Virus record (IMG/VR): IMGVR_UViG_3300017989_000126
Span: 1 to 60,652 of that record
Length of the DNA stretch: 60,652 nucleotides
Strand: one strand, 5' to 3'
Origin: a virus
Shown here: one piece after another, positions 14,978 through 23,752 of the stretch
Position numbering within the stretch: position 1 is the first letter of the stretch
Layout: the number at the start of each line of letters is the position of its first letter
Program-made: the position numbers and the translations under genes
The notes under the pieces: model-generated
Database searches by the model: none
Seen by the model: only the letters and a program-made list of their open reading frames with translations
What the model was told of the DNA's origin: nothing

Positions 14978-16950
14978 ACAAATATGGATTTGTAAGAGTT
15001 ACTGCTGTTTCACCTCGGGTTTACATTGGCAATCCAGAACAAAACCTCTTCGAAGCACATGGTGAACTTGCTCGTTCAGACGATTCAGATATTATTTTGT
15101 TTCCTGAACTCAGCATGACAGGATACACTTGCGGTGATTTGTTTGGTCAGGAAAGTTTGACTAACAATGCGTTGAAAGAAACGGTTAGGTTAGCTGATGG
15201 TGTTGGCAACCAGTTGGTTGTTGTTGGATTACCATTTGTGTTTGAATCTAATCTCTACAACTGTGCTGCTGTCTTGAACAATGGTCGCATCGTGGGGATT
15301 GTCCCCAAGCAATATTTGCCCACCTACAAAGAGTTTTACGAAAAGAGGTGGTTTCAGGCTGGTGAAGGTCTACCAAACACAGAAGTTGAAATTGAAGGTC
15401 GTGCTGTTCTTTTTGGGCCGAATCTCCTATTCAGCTACGAAGGAGTCAAAGTTGGCATTGAAATTTGTGAAGATGTCTGGATGCCCATTCCACCTAGTTG
15501 TTATCACACTATTGCTGGTGCAAACGTCATCCTCAATCTCTCTGCCAGCAATGAGACCGTTGGAAAATCTGATTACCGCACAGATTTGGTGAAAAATCAG
15601 TCTGGTCGCTGCGTGTGTGCTTATGCATACGCCAGTTCCGGGCCAATGGAATCCACCTCTGATCTTGTGTTTGGTGGACATTCTCTAATCGCTGAAAACA
15701 GTCATATTCTGGCTGAGTCACCTCGTGTGGGCAAAGGTAATCACAGTGCATCTGTGATTACAGCAGATGTTGACTATGAAAAACTGAATCATGAGAGACG
15801 CTCATCTACGTCTTTCGGTGACTCTGCATCATGTGTCACTAATCACGACACAATTCCCATTGAACTCGTAAATCGTCCTGAAGTTGTTACTCCGATCAAA
15901 CGAGTGATTGCCAAACATCCATTTGTCCCAAGTGACAAAGAGCGGTTGCGGGATCGTTGTGAGGACATCTTCGGCATTCAGACAATGGGTCTGGTGGGTC
16001 GATTGGCCAACATCAGAGGTCCAATCAATATTGGAATCTCTGGTGGTCTCGACTCAACGTTGGCATTGCTGGTTGCCATCAAAGCCTGTGATCACTTCAG
16101 GTTTGATCACAGGCGAATTCAAGGCATCACCATGCCCGGATTCGGAACCACCAAGAAGACCAAGAAGAATGCCAAGAAACTGATGAAGGGTCTGGGGATT
16201 ACTCAGAAAGAAATAGACATCAGGCCGATGGCCCTTCAGGTGTTCAATGACATGGAACACACTCCATTTGGCATCGGCAGCACACCTTTGACTTTAGAAG
16301 ACCTTCAAGGTGGGCTTGAAAGTCTTGAACCGGGTGCTCAGGACTTGGTATTTGAAAATGTGCAGGCACGTGTCAGAACCCTGACGCTGATGTCTCATGG
16401 GTTTGTTCTGGGAACCGGTGATCTCTCCGAGCTTGCTCTGGGCTGGTGCACCTACAACGGTGACCACATGAGCATGTATAACGTCAACTGTTCGATCCCA
16501 AAGACTCTGGTCAAGTTCTTGGTGGAGTATGTTGCCAACAATGATCCTGCCTTCAAAAAGGTCAAAGATACGTTGTTGGATATTGTGGACACTGAAATCT
16601 CTCCAGAACTTTTGCCACCCGGCAAAGACGGAGAGATCGCACAGTCCACAGAAGACAAACTTGGGCCTTACGAACTGCACGACTTCTTCCTGAGTCACTT
16701 CATTCGCAATGGTTCAAGCCCTCAGAAGATTCTTCTTTTGGCTTGTCAGGCATTTGAAAGTGATTACGAGCCTGACTTCATCAAAGTAACTCTCATCACT
16801 TTTTTGAAGAGATTCTTTGCAAATCAGTTCAAAAGAAATTGTGTGCCAGATGGCCCAAAAGTTGGATCAGTGAGTCTTTCGCCTCGTGGCGATTGGCGAA
16901 TGCCTTCTGACGCTGATGTCAGCATGTGGATTAAGGAACTTGAAGAATGA
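14974..16950 (+). CDS. nadE: Glutamine-dependent NAD+ synthetase
   Basis: 658 residues. It amidates nicotinate adenine dinucleotide to NAD+. The N-terminal nitrilase-type glutaminase domain has the catalytic E45 (FPELSMTGYTCGD), K119 (PTYKEFYEKRWF) and C165 (GIEICEDVW). The C-terminal synthetase domain has the PP-loop SGGLDST at 356-362 and GTGDLSELALGWCTYNGDH further on. The length matches the bacterial two-domain enzymes. It is translationally coupled at both ends (four-base overlaps with DUF3307 and PP2C). With NadD two genes later, it completes nicotinamide to NAD+. Confidence 0.95.
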   Translation: MNKYGFVRVTAVSPRVYIGNPEQNLFEAHGELARSDDSDIILFPELSMTGYTCGDLFGQESLTNNALKETVRLADGVGNQLVVVGLPFVFESNLYNCAAVLNNGRIVGIVPKQYLPTYKEFYEKRWFQAGEGLPNTEVEIEGRAVLFGPNLLFSYEGVKVGIEICEDVWMPIPPSCYHTIAGANVILNLSASNETVGKSDYRTDLVKNQSGRCVCAYAYASSGPMESTSDLVFGGHSLIAENSHILAESPRVGKGNHSASVITADVDYEKLNHERRSSTSFGDSASCVTNHDTIPIELVNRPEVVTPIKRVIAKHPFVPSDKERLRDRCEDIFGIQTMGLVGRLANIRGPINIGISGGLDSTLALLVAIKACDHFRFDHRRIQGITMPGFGTTKKTKKNAKKLMKGLGITQKEIDIRPMALQVFNDMEHTPFGIGSTPLTLEDLQGGLESLEPGAQDLVFENVQARVRTLTLMSHGFVLGTGDLSELALGWCTYNGDHMSMYNVNCSIPKTLVKFLVEYVANNDPAFKKVKDTLLDIVDTEISPELLPPGKDGEIAQSTEDKLGPYELHDFFLSHFIRNGSSPQKILLLACQAFESDYEPDFIKVTLITFLKRFFANQFKRNCVPDGPKVGSVSLSPRGDWRMPSDADVSMWIKELEE

Positions 16951-17804
16951 ATACAGGATCGTTTTTTACCATTGGTAGCACTCACGTTGTTTGTGAAGAC
17001 TATGCCTTACATGGGGTCGCAGAAGATCCTTATGTGATTCTTTCTGATGGCTGCTCTAACGGAGGTGTGCGAATTGATACAGACTTTGGCTCTCGGCTAC
17101 TTTGCAAATCAGCCGAGAATCATTTGTCAATATTGCCATACAATTCATTTGGATTTAAAGAACGTGTCATTAGCACAACGGTGACACAAGTGCAAACTTA
17201 TTTCAACATGGATCTTGCATGCCTTACTGCTACTTTGCTGTTGGCTAGAAAATATGATGACTTCATTTACACCATGTTAATTGGAGATGGATATATTGGG
17301 GGAAAACGACGTGATGGACGATGGATGCTTTATGAAATAGAATATGAAAAAGGAGCACCTTATTACCTTAAATACAGTTGGAATCCCAAAGACAAAGAGG
17401 CTTATTTTAATCGATTTGGAAGCATTGGAACACTTAGAACCTTTTCTTGGAGAGAAGGTGGAGATATTGAAACATCCAGTATGGAATTTGATCTGAAAGA
17501 CGATCATCCAGAGCATTTTGAATTCGATTTTAAAATTGATGAATATGAATTTGTATTCATTGCTTCTGATGGATTGAGTCGTTTTTATCATCAGGCAACT
17601 ACGCCAGATAAATCAATGATTCCCATTCCGATAACAACCGTTGTGCCTATTTTGTATGGATTCAAAGGATATCAAACGTCATTTGTCGAAAGGCAAATGC
17701 ATTGGGTCATGAACACCAAAAAGCCAAGATCACTTTCTAAAACACTGGGCGTTGATGTAAAGTGTTCAGATGATTTCAGCACCGGAGTAATTCACTGTGG
17801 CTAA
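16947..17804 (+). CDS. PP2C-family protein phosphatase
   Basis: 285 residues. PP2C motifs in order are CEDYAL (motif I Asp), VILSDGCSNGG (motif II DG), a GDGYIGG segment, FIASDGLSRF and DDFSTGVI near the C-terminus. All metal-binding acidic positions appear present, so it should be active on phospho-Ser/Thr. It is inserted between nadE and nadD, overlapping both (4 and 8 bases). A predicted kinase lies just downstream and a vWA protein upstream, matching the TerY-P set. It may reverse the action of that kinase on NAD enzymes or host targets (inference). Confidence 0.85.
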   Translation: MNTGSFFTIGSTHVVCEDYALHGVAEDPYVILSDGCSNGGVRIDTDFGSRLLCKSAENHLSILPYNSFGFKERVISTTVTQVQTYFNMDLACLTATLLLARKYDDFIYTMLIGDGYIGGKRRDGRWMLYEIEYEKGAPYYLKYSWNPKDKEAYFNRFGSIGTLRTFSWREGGDIETSSMEFDLKDDHPEHFEFDFKIDEYEFVFIASDGLSRFYHQATTPDKSMIPIPITTVVPILYGFKGYQTSFVERQMHWVMNTKKPRSLSKTLGVDVKCSDDFSTGVIHCG

Positions 17805-18408
17805 ATTTGCGATTTTTGGAGGATCTTTTGATCCTCCCACATATGCACATAAAATGGCTGGAGAACTTGTCTATGCTGAAACAGACATAGATCAATTCTG
17901 GTACATGCCTTGTTGCAGCCACAAATTCAATAAAGACTCTGAAGATTCTTGTCATCGATTAACCATGGTAGAAAGAATGGTTTATCAGATAAACGAGAAC
18001 TACCAAGGATTTCCTTTTCGTGAATGCACTTACGAAATCGACAACAAAACCAAAGGCCATCTAATTGAAACGATGGAAGCTTTAGAAAAAGAAAATCCAA
18101 AAGATGAATTTGTGATCGTTGTGGGTTCAGATTGTGCCAATGATATCAAGAAAAAATGGCATCGTGGCAAGGAACTTATCGAACGATATCCATTCATTGT
18201 GTTGAAAAGAAGTGGATACGAATTGTTAGCTTCTTGGCCATACGAAAAACCAAATCAGGTTTTGGAATTTGGTGTAAGCTATAGCTCAACAACGCTTCGT
18301 AAAGCTTTATCAGAAGGCGATTTTGAGCACGCTCAACGAAGACTCTATCCTGCAATTTTCAATTACATTAAGAAGAACAAACTTTACAGTCAGGAAAACC
18401 AGACGTAA
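17797..18408 (+). CDS. nadD: Nicotinate-nucleotide adenylyltransferase
   Basis: 203 residues, usual length. It makes nicotinate adenine dinucleotide from nicotinate mononucleotide and ATP. The nucleotidyltransferase signature GGSFDPPTYAH at 9-19 is the (T/H)xxH variant, and VSYSSTTLRKAL near 166-177 is the C-terminal ISSTxxR motif. The start is GTG 17797, overlapping the phosphatase stop. Its 3' end contains the promoter of the kinase operon. Use of the nicotinamide mononucleotide form cannot be excluded, but PncB and a glutamine-dependent NadE point to the deamido route. Confidence 0.9.
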   Translation: MAKFAIFGGSFDPPTYAHKMAGELVYAETDIDQFWYMPCCSHKFNKDSEDSCHRLTMVERMVYQINENYQGFPFRECTYEIDNKTKGHLIETMEALEKENPKDEFVIVVGSDCANDIKKKWHRGKELIERYPFIVLKRSGYELLASWPYEKPNQVLEFGVSYSSTTLRKALSEGDFEHAQRRLYPAIFNYIKKNKLYSQENQT

Positions 18409-18411
18409 AAT
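18383..18411 (+). promoter_or_regulatory. Sigma70-type promoter for the kinase/SPFH unit
   Basis: TTTACA (18383-18388), 17 bases, TAAAAT (18406-18411), then GTTTGTGTA. It is the twin of the promoter at 10794 and lies at the 3' end of nadD. Confidence 0.6.
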
Positions 18412-18441
18412 GTTTGTGTACACTTTTACGGGAATACATTC

Positions 18442-20154
18442 ATGAAACTTACCATTCGAGGCACTGGTGATAAAGTCAATATCACCAAGACACATGTAGT
18501 CGCCAAAGGTGGTGAGGGTGTCATCTATATTAAAGATGGCGTTGTCTACAAAATCTGTCATGCTGGGAAAATGATTCCCGATGGAAAATTTCAAGAACTG
18601 GCTGTTCTCAATCATCCCAACATCATCAAGCCAGAGCAAGTTTTACTGGATTCTAAAGGAAAACCAGTTGGCTATACCATGAAGCTGGTTCCTAATTCAG
18701 TGCCACTTGCTCAAATTCTAACAAAATCTTACCGAGATCGAGAGAACGTTACATTCGATCAAATGGGTAAGTTAATACAGGATATTCGTGATGGCATTGA
18801 ACACATCCACTCCAAGGACATTCTCCAAGTAGATGGTAATGAGATGAACTACATGGTTTCGTTGGATTACGAAACTGTGTCATTCATTGATGTGAATAGT
18901 TTTCAAACCAAACATTATCCAGCAGAGGCTTTAATGCTAAGCGTGCGAGATTGGCACGTTGAAAAGAAAAACGGAGTCTACATTTGGACAGAGCTGAGTG
19001 ATTGGTTTTCTTTCGCAATTATCTCGTTCTACATGTGGACCGGAATTCATCCCTTCAAGGGAGCACATCCTCGTTTCAAAAATGTCAAAACGAGGATGGA
19101 AGATCAAATGAAGGCAAATGTTTCAGTTTTAAACTCTGAAACAAAATACCCTGCTGCTGCTGTTTATCCTTTTGATGTCATTCCTGATGTTTACATGCAG
19201 TGGTACAAAGCTCTGTTTGAACGTGGCGAACGACATCCGGCCCCACAGGACTTTCATGGCAAAATCCTTCTTGTCGCCAAAGTCAAAGAAATCAGTGGCA
19301 GTGATAACTTCGAAATCAAAGAAATTCATGATTTTGGGGAAATGCTGGTTGGTTTTATAGGTCGCCCCGGAACAGAGGTTTCTATTGGACCTGAACATGT
19401 GTTTGTAAATCAGGCCCCTAAGCCAAAACCATACAAGAAAATCCGTGCAGGCATTACAAATGTGATGCAAATTCCTGTCTCAGCTCATCTTGAGAACAAT
19501 ATCGTTCATTTGACAAATCTAAAAACTCAGGAAAAAATCGATTATCAAGGGAATGGAAGTGATCTGATGAGTTGCGAGGGGCGTTTGTACGTTCAAAGCA
19601 ATAATCGAATCGTTGAAATTCAATTCATTGAATCTGGCAAAAACATTATGGCGGCACCGAAAGTCGTTTGTGATATTTTGCCCAATGCAACGCAGATGTT
19701 TCAGGGAACAATCATCCAGTATCTGTTCGAAGGATACTTTGTCTCTGTATTCCCAAAATCAGGCATTGCTCAACAGTTCCATATTAAAGAACTTGATGAA
19801 TATCAAATTACTGAAGCGAAATATGAAAATGGGGTTCTGATGGTTGTTGGAATTTCCAAAGGCAAGTATGATCGCTTCGTGATCCGTTTTGAAGAAAGAT
19901 GGGGCAATTATGAAATAGCCCGTAAAATTGAAGACATCATTCCCACTGGTTTGAACTTCACAGTTCTGGAGAATGGGGTTTGTGTTTGTATTACGGAAGA
20001 AGAGAAAATCGAATTGTTCTCTTCCCGTTCGGGATCGCAAAATGTTAAATCGATCTCTGACCCGGTTATAGAAAGCGACATGAGGTTATGTCGAGTTGGG
20101 TCACAAGTTATGTTTGCCAAAGGCAACAAGCTGTTCAAGCTGTCTATGAAATAA
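18442..20154 (+). CDS. Protein kinase-like protein with C-terminal beta-rich domain (TerY-P type)
   Basis: 570 residues. The kinase lobe (about 15-260) shows a glycine-rich GGEG loop, VVYKIC with the ATP-binding Lys, VDGNEMNYMV as the catalytic loop (Asp..Asn) and FIDVNSFQT as the DFG-equivalent with DVN, then DWFSFAI of the APE-side helix. Residues about 290-570 form repeated beta strands, perhaps a propeller-like sensor. The divergent DFG and loop suggest an atypical but possibly active kinase. It follows PP2C and NadD and precedes two SPFH genes. Candidate substrates are the NAD enzymes, the SPFH proteins or host proteins; none is shown. Confidence 0.8.
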   Translation: MKLTIRGTGDKVNITKTHVVAKGGEGVIYIKDGVVYKICHAGKMIPDGKFQELAVLNHPNIIKPEQVLLDSKGKPVGYTMKLVPNSVPLAQILTKSYRDRENVTFDQMGKLIQDIRDGIEHIHSKDILQVDGNEMNYMVSLDYETVSFIDVNSFQTKHYPAEALMLSVRDWHVEKKNGVYIWTELSDWFSFAIISFYMWTGIHPFKGAHPRFKNVKTRMEDQMKANVSVLNSETKYPAAAVYPFDVIPDVYMQWYKALFERGERHPAPQDFHGKILLVAKVKEISGSDNFEIKEIHDFGEMLVGFIGRPGTEVSIGPEHVFVNQAPKPKPYKKIRAGITNVMQIPVSAHLENNIVHLTNLKTQEKIDYQGNGSDLMSCEGRLYVQSNNRIVEIQFIESGKNIMAAPKVVCDILPNATQMFQGTIIQYLFEGYFVSVFPKSGIAQQFHIKELDEYQITEAKYENGVLMVVGISKGKYDRFVIRFEERWGNYEIARKIEDIIPTGLNFTVLENGVCVCITEEEKIELFSSRSGSQNVKSISDPVIESDMRLCRVGSQVMFAKGNKLFKLSMK

Positions 20155-20164
20155 GGAGAACCTA

Positions 20165-21724
20165 GTGCGAGATTTCAGTGAAAATCCAATTGATGTACGC
20201 AATGCCATGAGGAAATTAGCCCCATGGATATTTGTCATTGGCATTGTGTTTATGGTTGGAATGACTTATCTCATCTATTCACAATTCCGAATCGATGTGC
20301 CAACCAAACATTTTGCCGTCCTGATCAAAAAGACCGGCAAAAATATTCCCAATGACGCAGAATGTGCCCCGGATGAATCTTACAAAGGGGTTCAAAAAGA
20401 GCTTCTATTGGAAGGGCGATATTTCCGCAACCCATTTGAATGGGACTGGGAAGTTCATCCCTATGATGAAATTGCGTCAAATGAACTTGGTGTACTTGTA
20501 AAGCTCAATGGCGAAAACCTCCCTTACAGACACTTTGTTGCGTCAAAAGATATTGAAAAGGGAATTGTCGAAGACGTGCTTCGACCGGGACGTTATCCAA
20601 TCCATCCCTACACCGAAAAACTTTTGCGATTCAAACCAATCACAATTCCTGCTGGACACAAAGGTGTTGTCACGTTACTAGCTGCTCCAATGCCAGAAAA
20701 TCCCAACGAACTTCTTGTAGAAGAAGGACGCCGTGGGGTTCAGAAAAAGACACTTGATCCCGGAACGTATTATGTGAACCCATATGTGACACGGATCAAT
20801 GAAATCGATTGTCGGTCTCAACGATTCAACCTTTCCGAAGGTGGTGACATGGGATTCCCGTCTCTGGACGGATTCTGGGTCCAATTGGATGGAATTGTTG
20901 AATTCCGTGTTAACCCCGAGAAAGCCGCTGAAGTTTTTGTGATCTACAATGAAACGTTCAATGACAAAAATGACATTGAACGAGTAGATGAAGAAATTGT
21001 CACAAAGATTATTCTTCCTAATGCAAGAAGTTTCTGCCGTTTGAAGGGGTCAAGCAACAAAGGTCGTGACTTTATCGGTGGCCAAACTCGTATTGAATTT
21101 CAGAAGGCTTTTGCAGAAGCAATGGAATCTGAATGTGAGCCTTTGGGTATTGAAATCGTCCAAGCTTTGATCACAAAGATTTATCCACCAGAAGCAATTG
21201 CTGGACCTGTTCGTGATCGTGAAGTTGCACGTCAGCAATTGCGACAGTATGGACAGCAGATTCTCCAACAGGAATCTGAGATCAAACTTGCTGTTGAAAA
21301 GCAAAAAGTTGTTCAAAGAACAGAACTGCGTGCTGCGGATCAATCTGTTGTAACGGAAACTGTGGCTGCTAAGCAGAAGCAGCAGGTTGCTGTCACTAAA
21401 GCAAATGAACAACGAGAAGTTGCCAGATTTAAACTTGATGCAGCAAAAGATGAAGCAGAAGCGATCATTGCTCGTGGAGAAGCTGCTGCTTCTGTTATCA
21501 AATTCGACAATGAAGCTATTGCTGCGGGTTGGGAGCGTGCCATCAAAGCCTTTGGTGGAGATGGAAGTGCATATGCTGATTATACTCTTTGGGAAAAGAT
21601 TGCACCGAGTTTTCGAAAAATCATGACCAATACAAACAACAGTCCTTTGATGGAACACTTCGGTTTGTCTGGCCCAACACCAGAAAAACCTGAAACTGTC
21701 GAACAAGCCACACCTGCTGAATAA
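20165..21724 (+). CDS. SPFH/Band 7 membrane protein, copy 1
   Basis: 519 residues. A transmembrane helix spans about residues 18-40. Repeated short beta modules with '(G)VL..LLxPGRY.(I/N)PY' patterns (GVQKELLLEGRYF, DVLRPGRYPIHPY, KTLDPGTYYVNPY) follow, then an SPFH domain (about 225-385) and an Ala/Glu/Gln-rich coiled coil (about 370-460). SPFH proteins oligomerise into membrane cages or microdomains. The start is GTG 20165 with AAGGAGAA upstream. It is 10 bases from the kinase and 32 bases from its paralog. The pair may build a hetero-oligomer at the host membrane. Confidence 0.85.
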   Translation: MRDFSENPIDVRNAMRKLAPWIFVIGIVFMVGMTYLIYSQFRIDVPTKHFAVLIKKTGKNIPNDAECAPDESYKGVQKELLLEGRYFRNPFEWDWEVHPYDEIASNELGVLVKLNGENLPYRHFVASKDIEKGIVEDVLRPGRYPIHPYTEKLLRFKPITIPAGHKGVVTLLAAPMPENPNELLVEEGRRGVQKKTLDPGTYYVNPYVTRINEIDCRSQRFNLSEGGDMGFPSLDGFWVQLDGIVEFRVNPEKAAEVFVIYNETFNDKNDIERVDEEIVTKIILPNARSFCRLKGSSNKGRDFIGGQTRIEFQKAFAEAMESECEPLGIEIVQALITKIYPPEAIAGPVRDREVARQQLRQYGQQILQQESEIKLAVEKQKVVQRTELRAADQSVVTETVAAKQKQQVAVTKANEQREVARFKLDAAKDEAEAIIARGEAAASVIKFDNEAIAAGWERAIKAFGGDGSAYADYTLWEKIAPSFRKIMTNTNNSPLMEHFGLSGPTPEKPETVEQATPAE

Positions 21725-21756
21725 CAAAAAGAAAATAAACGAAAGGATTATAAATC

Positions 21757-23340
21757 ATGAAATGGCGAACAAAGTTTCTGCTAACTTCACTTCTGATAAC
21801 AGTTATCGGAGCGTTTACATTACACTGGATGATTAACCGTGTTTATGTTGAGCCCGGTTACAGCTTGCAGCTTCGCTACAAAGGTTCACTGCTGGCTATG
21901 GTCGGCGTGCCTGTCAAGAAAGCCAAACCCGGACACTTTGCAGAAGAAGGTGAAGTCGGTGTTCTCAAAGAAATGCGTGGACCCGGACGGCACTTCTATT
22001 GCCCACTATGGTGGGAAACTGAAATCGTCCCAGACAAAATTGTAATGCCGGGACAAATCGCTGTTGTAAAGAGTAACCTTGGTGAGCCTCTTCCATCGGG
22101 TGAATACCTCGTGGAGGGTGATCTTGGAGAAACGAAACACAAAGGGATTTTGAGAAAATCTTTTGGTCCGGGACGTTATCGTGTGCATCCTTATGCATAT
22201 GAATTTGATGTCATCGAAAGACCTGTTCGAAGCGAAAATGGAAAACACGCTGGGTTTATTTCAATACCAACTGGTTATGTTGGTGTTGTGACAAACAAAG
22301 CATCAAATCCAATCACAGAAGAGCCAAAAGGTGTACTCGATGATGTTCTTCCTCCCGGTTTATATCCAATCAATGGACGTGAACAGGAAGTTGACATTGT
22401 TGAAATTGGATACCGTGAGGCATCTATCAACGTAAAAACTCAAGTTGAAGCTGATGGTTCTGTGAAGGTGGATGAAGCAGGTGAGCCTGTTATTGCCAGT
22501 TTGACAGAAGGAATTAACTTCCCAAGTAGCGATGGCTTTCCGATTCTAATGGACTTTACAGCAATTTGGGGAATTCTTCCTGATGCAGCGCCGAGAATTA
22601 TTCGAACATTCGGCAACATTGGTGCTGTAGAACAAAAAGTGGTGATGCCTCAAATTGAATCGATTTGTCGAAACAATGGCTCAGCCCACTCTGCTGTTGA
22701 TTTGCTTGTTGGTGAGTCTCGACAAAAATTCCAAGAAGACACTGAAATTGAATTTCACCGTGTTCTTGATGATAAGCAGATTCAACTTCTGTATGGTTTG
22801 GTGCGTCACATCTACATTCCGAAAGAAGTTCGTCAGCCAATTCAAACAGCATTTATTGCCGATGAATTAAAGTTGACTCGGGATCAGGAACAGATCACCA
22901 CGCAAAAAGAAGCTGAACTTCGTGAAATTGAAAAGCTGAAAGATGTGGAAGCTGAAAAAATTGATGCTGACACGAAGAAGCAGGTTGCTGAGATCATAGC
23001 ACTTGGTCAAAAGCAAGTTGGAGAAACCGAAGCTGAAACAATTCAATTGGTTGCTGAAATCGATAAAGAAACAGCCACAATTGAAGCTGAATCGACTGTG
23101 GTGATTGGTCAAGCCAAAGCTAAAGCAAACCAATTGGAAGAAGAAGCTAAAGCCCAATTGTTTGAATTGGCCGTACAAGCTTTCGAAAGACCGAATGCCT
23201 ACAATCGATATATCTTTGCCGATGGTTTGCCAGAAGATCTGGAATTTGAATTTCTCTATGCAGGCGAAGGTACTCTTTGGACTGACATGAAGAACTTTGG
23301 AATTCGAGGGAACGTCGATCTGAACCCTGAAAAGAAATAA
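21757..23340 (+). CDS. SPFH/Band 7 membrane protein, copy 2
   Basis: 527 residues, a diverged paralog of the preceding gene. A transmembrane helix at about 6-26 is followed by the same PGRY/PY beta modules (GPGRHFYCP, GPGRYRVHPY, PPGLYPINGR), an SPFH domain and a Glu/Ala/Lys-rich coiled coil (about 375-475) ending with an aromatic tail. AAAGGA precedes the ATG. A terminator follows, closing the kinase/SPFH unit. Bacterial SPFH pairs such as HflK/HflC act as membrane-protease regulators and phage-related factors, a useful functional analogy only. Confidence 0.85.
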   Translation: MKWRTKFLLTSLLITVIGAFTLHWMINRVYVEPGYSLQLRYKGSLLAMVGVPVKKAKPGHFAEEGEVGVLKEMRGPGRHFYCPLWWETEIVPDKIVMPGQIAVVKSNLGEPLPSGEYLVEGDLGETKHKGILRKSFGPGRYRVHPYAYEFDVIERPVRSENGKHAGFISIPTGYVGVVTNKASNPITEEPKGVLDDVLPPGLYPINGREQEVDIVEIGYREASINVKTQVEADGSVKVDEAGEPVIASLTEGINFPSSDGFPILMDFTAIWGILPDAAPRIIRTFGNIGAVEQKVVMPQIESICRNNGSAHSAVDLLVGESRQKFQEDTEIEFHRVLDDKQIQLLYGLVRHIYIPKEVRQPIQTAFIADELKLTRDQEQITTQKEAELREIEKLKDVEAEKIDADTKKQVAEIIALGQKQVGETEAETIQLVAEIDKETATIEAESTVVIGQAKAKANQLEEEAKAQLFELAVQAFERPNAYNRYIFADGLPEDLEFEFLYAGEGTLWTDMKNFGIRGNVDLNPEKK

Positions 23341-23360
23341 CAGTTCGTTTCCTAAAACTC

Positions 23361-23394
23361 AAAAGGCCGCTGTTCCAAAACAGCGGCCTTTTTT
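23361..23394 (+). terminator. Intrinsic terminator of the SPFH unit
   Basis: AAAAGGCCGCTG pairs with CAGCGGCCTTTT across a short loop and ends in T residues, 20 bases after the SPFH stop. Confidence 0.9.
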
Positions 23395-23408
23395 GCTATT
23401 ATATCTAT

Positions 23409-23549
23409 ATGTGGGCAATTTATTGGTTAATTATTGAAACGAAAAAAGCTTGGAAAGGCAAAGATCAACAGAGAAGGTACGCTTTAGCTAATGTTTGGGG
23501 AGCAGGTGCTTTACTCGGAGTTGTTATTGCAGCTTATTTTTGGAGCTAA
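23409..23549 (+). CDS. Small membrane protein
   Basis: 46 residues starting MWAIYWLIIETKKAW. It has an aromatic amphipathic N-terminus, a basic middle (KGKDQQRR) and a hydrophobic helix (about 27-44). No clear ribosome site is present; TATATCTATAT lies just upstream. It is three bases ahead of a second small membrane ORF. Tentative. Confidence 0.4.
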   Translation: MWAIYWLIIETKKAWKGKDQQRRYALANVWGAGALLGVVIAAYFWS

Positions 23550-23552
23550 AAA

Positions 23553-23678
23553 ATGTGGGTTGTCTGTGTTTTAATTTTTATCATCTGTTTGTTTACAATT
23601 GGCGTCAACAAAACTTTACCGCTTCACGGCGAGAAAGCCCCTACTTGCGTAAGCAAGTTTGCCTATCATAGATCGTGA
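23553..23678 (+). pseudogene. Small membrane peptide truncated by the RNA-like element
   Basis: 41 residues. MWVVCVLIFIICLFTIG is a clean membrane segment, preceded by GGAG eight bases upstream. After VNKT the frame runs into the hairpin element at 23618 and stops at 23676-23678. The original C-terminus was probably lost when the element arrived, the same outcome as in the endonuclease ORF at 254. Confidence 0.4.
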
Positions 23679-23730
23679 GCGAAGCGAACGAGTAAGGCAG
23701 GCAAACCTCTTTAGGGTCGGGGTAGTTGAC
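23618..23730 (+). repeat. Orphan TnpB/IS605-type right-end guide-RNA-like element, copy 2
   Basis: The element opens with ACCGCTTCACGGCGAG, then AAAGCCCC, and closes with GGGGTAGTTGAC. The outer GCCCC (23637-23641) pairs with GGGG (23719-23722). Inside lie a GNRA-type hairpin (23643-23648 with 23653-23658, GTAA loop) and a longer stem (23657-23664 with 23699-23706) with a nested TCGT/ACGA hairpin. GCCCC...GGGGTAGTT(G/C)A is how I remember the 3' end of TnpB omega RNAs in IS200/IS605 elements. No tnpB or tnpA is in the window. Copy 1 is at 313-353. Structure is seen directly; identity is inference. Confidence 0.5.
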
Positions 23731-23752
23731 TAGGAAGCATTGTCGCTGCTCT

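Noticed and set aside
21050-21727. 225-codon minus-strand open frame
   Set aside because: Antisense to the SPFH coiled-coil region; Phe/Ser/Leu-rich as expected for a shadow of Glu/Lys/Ala codons.
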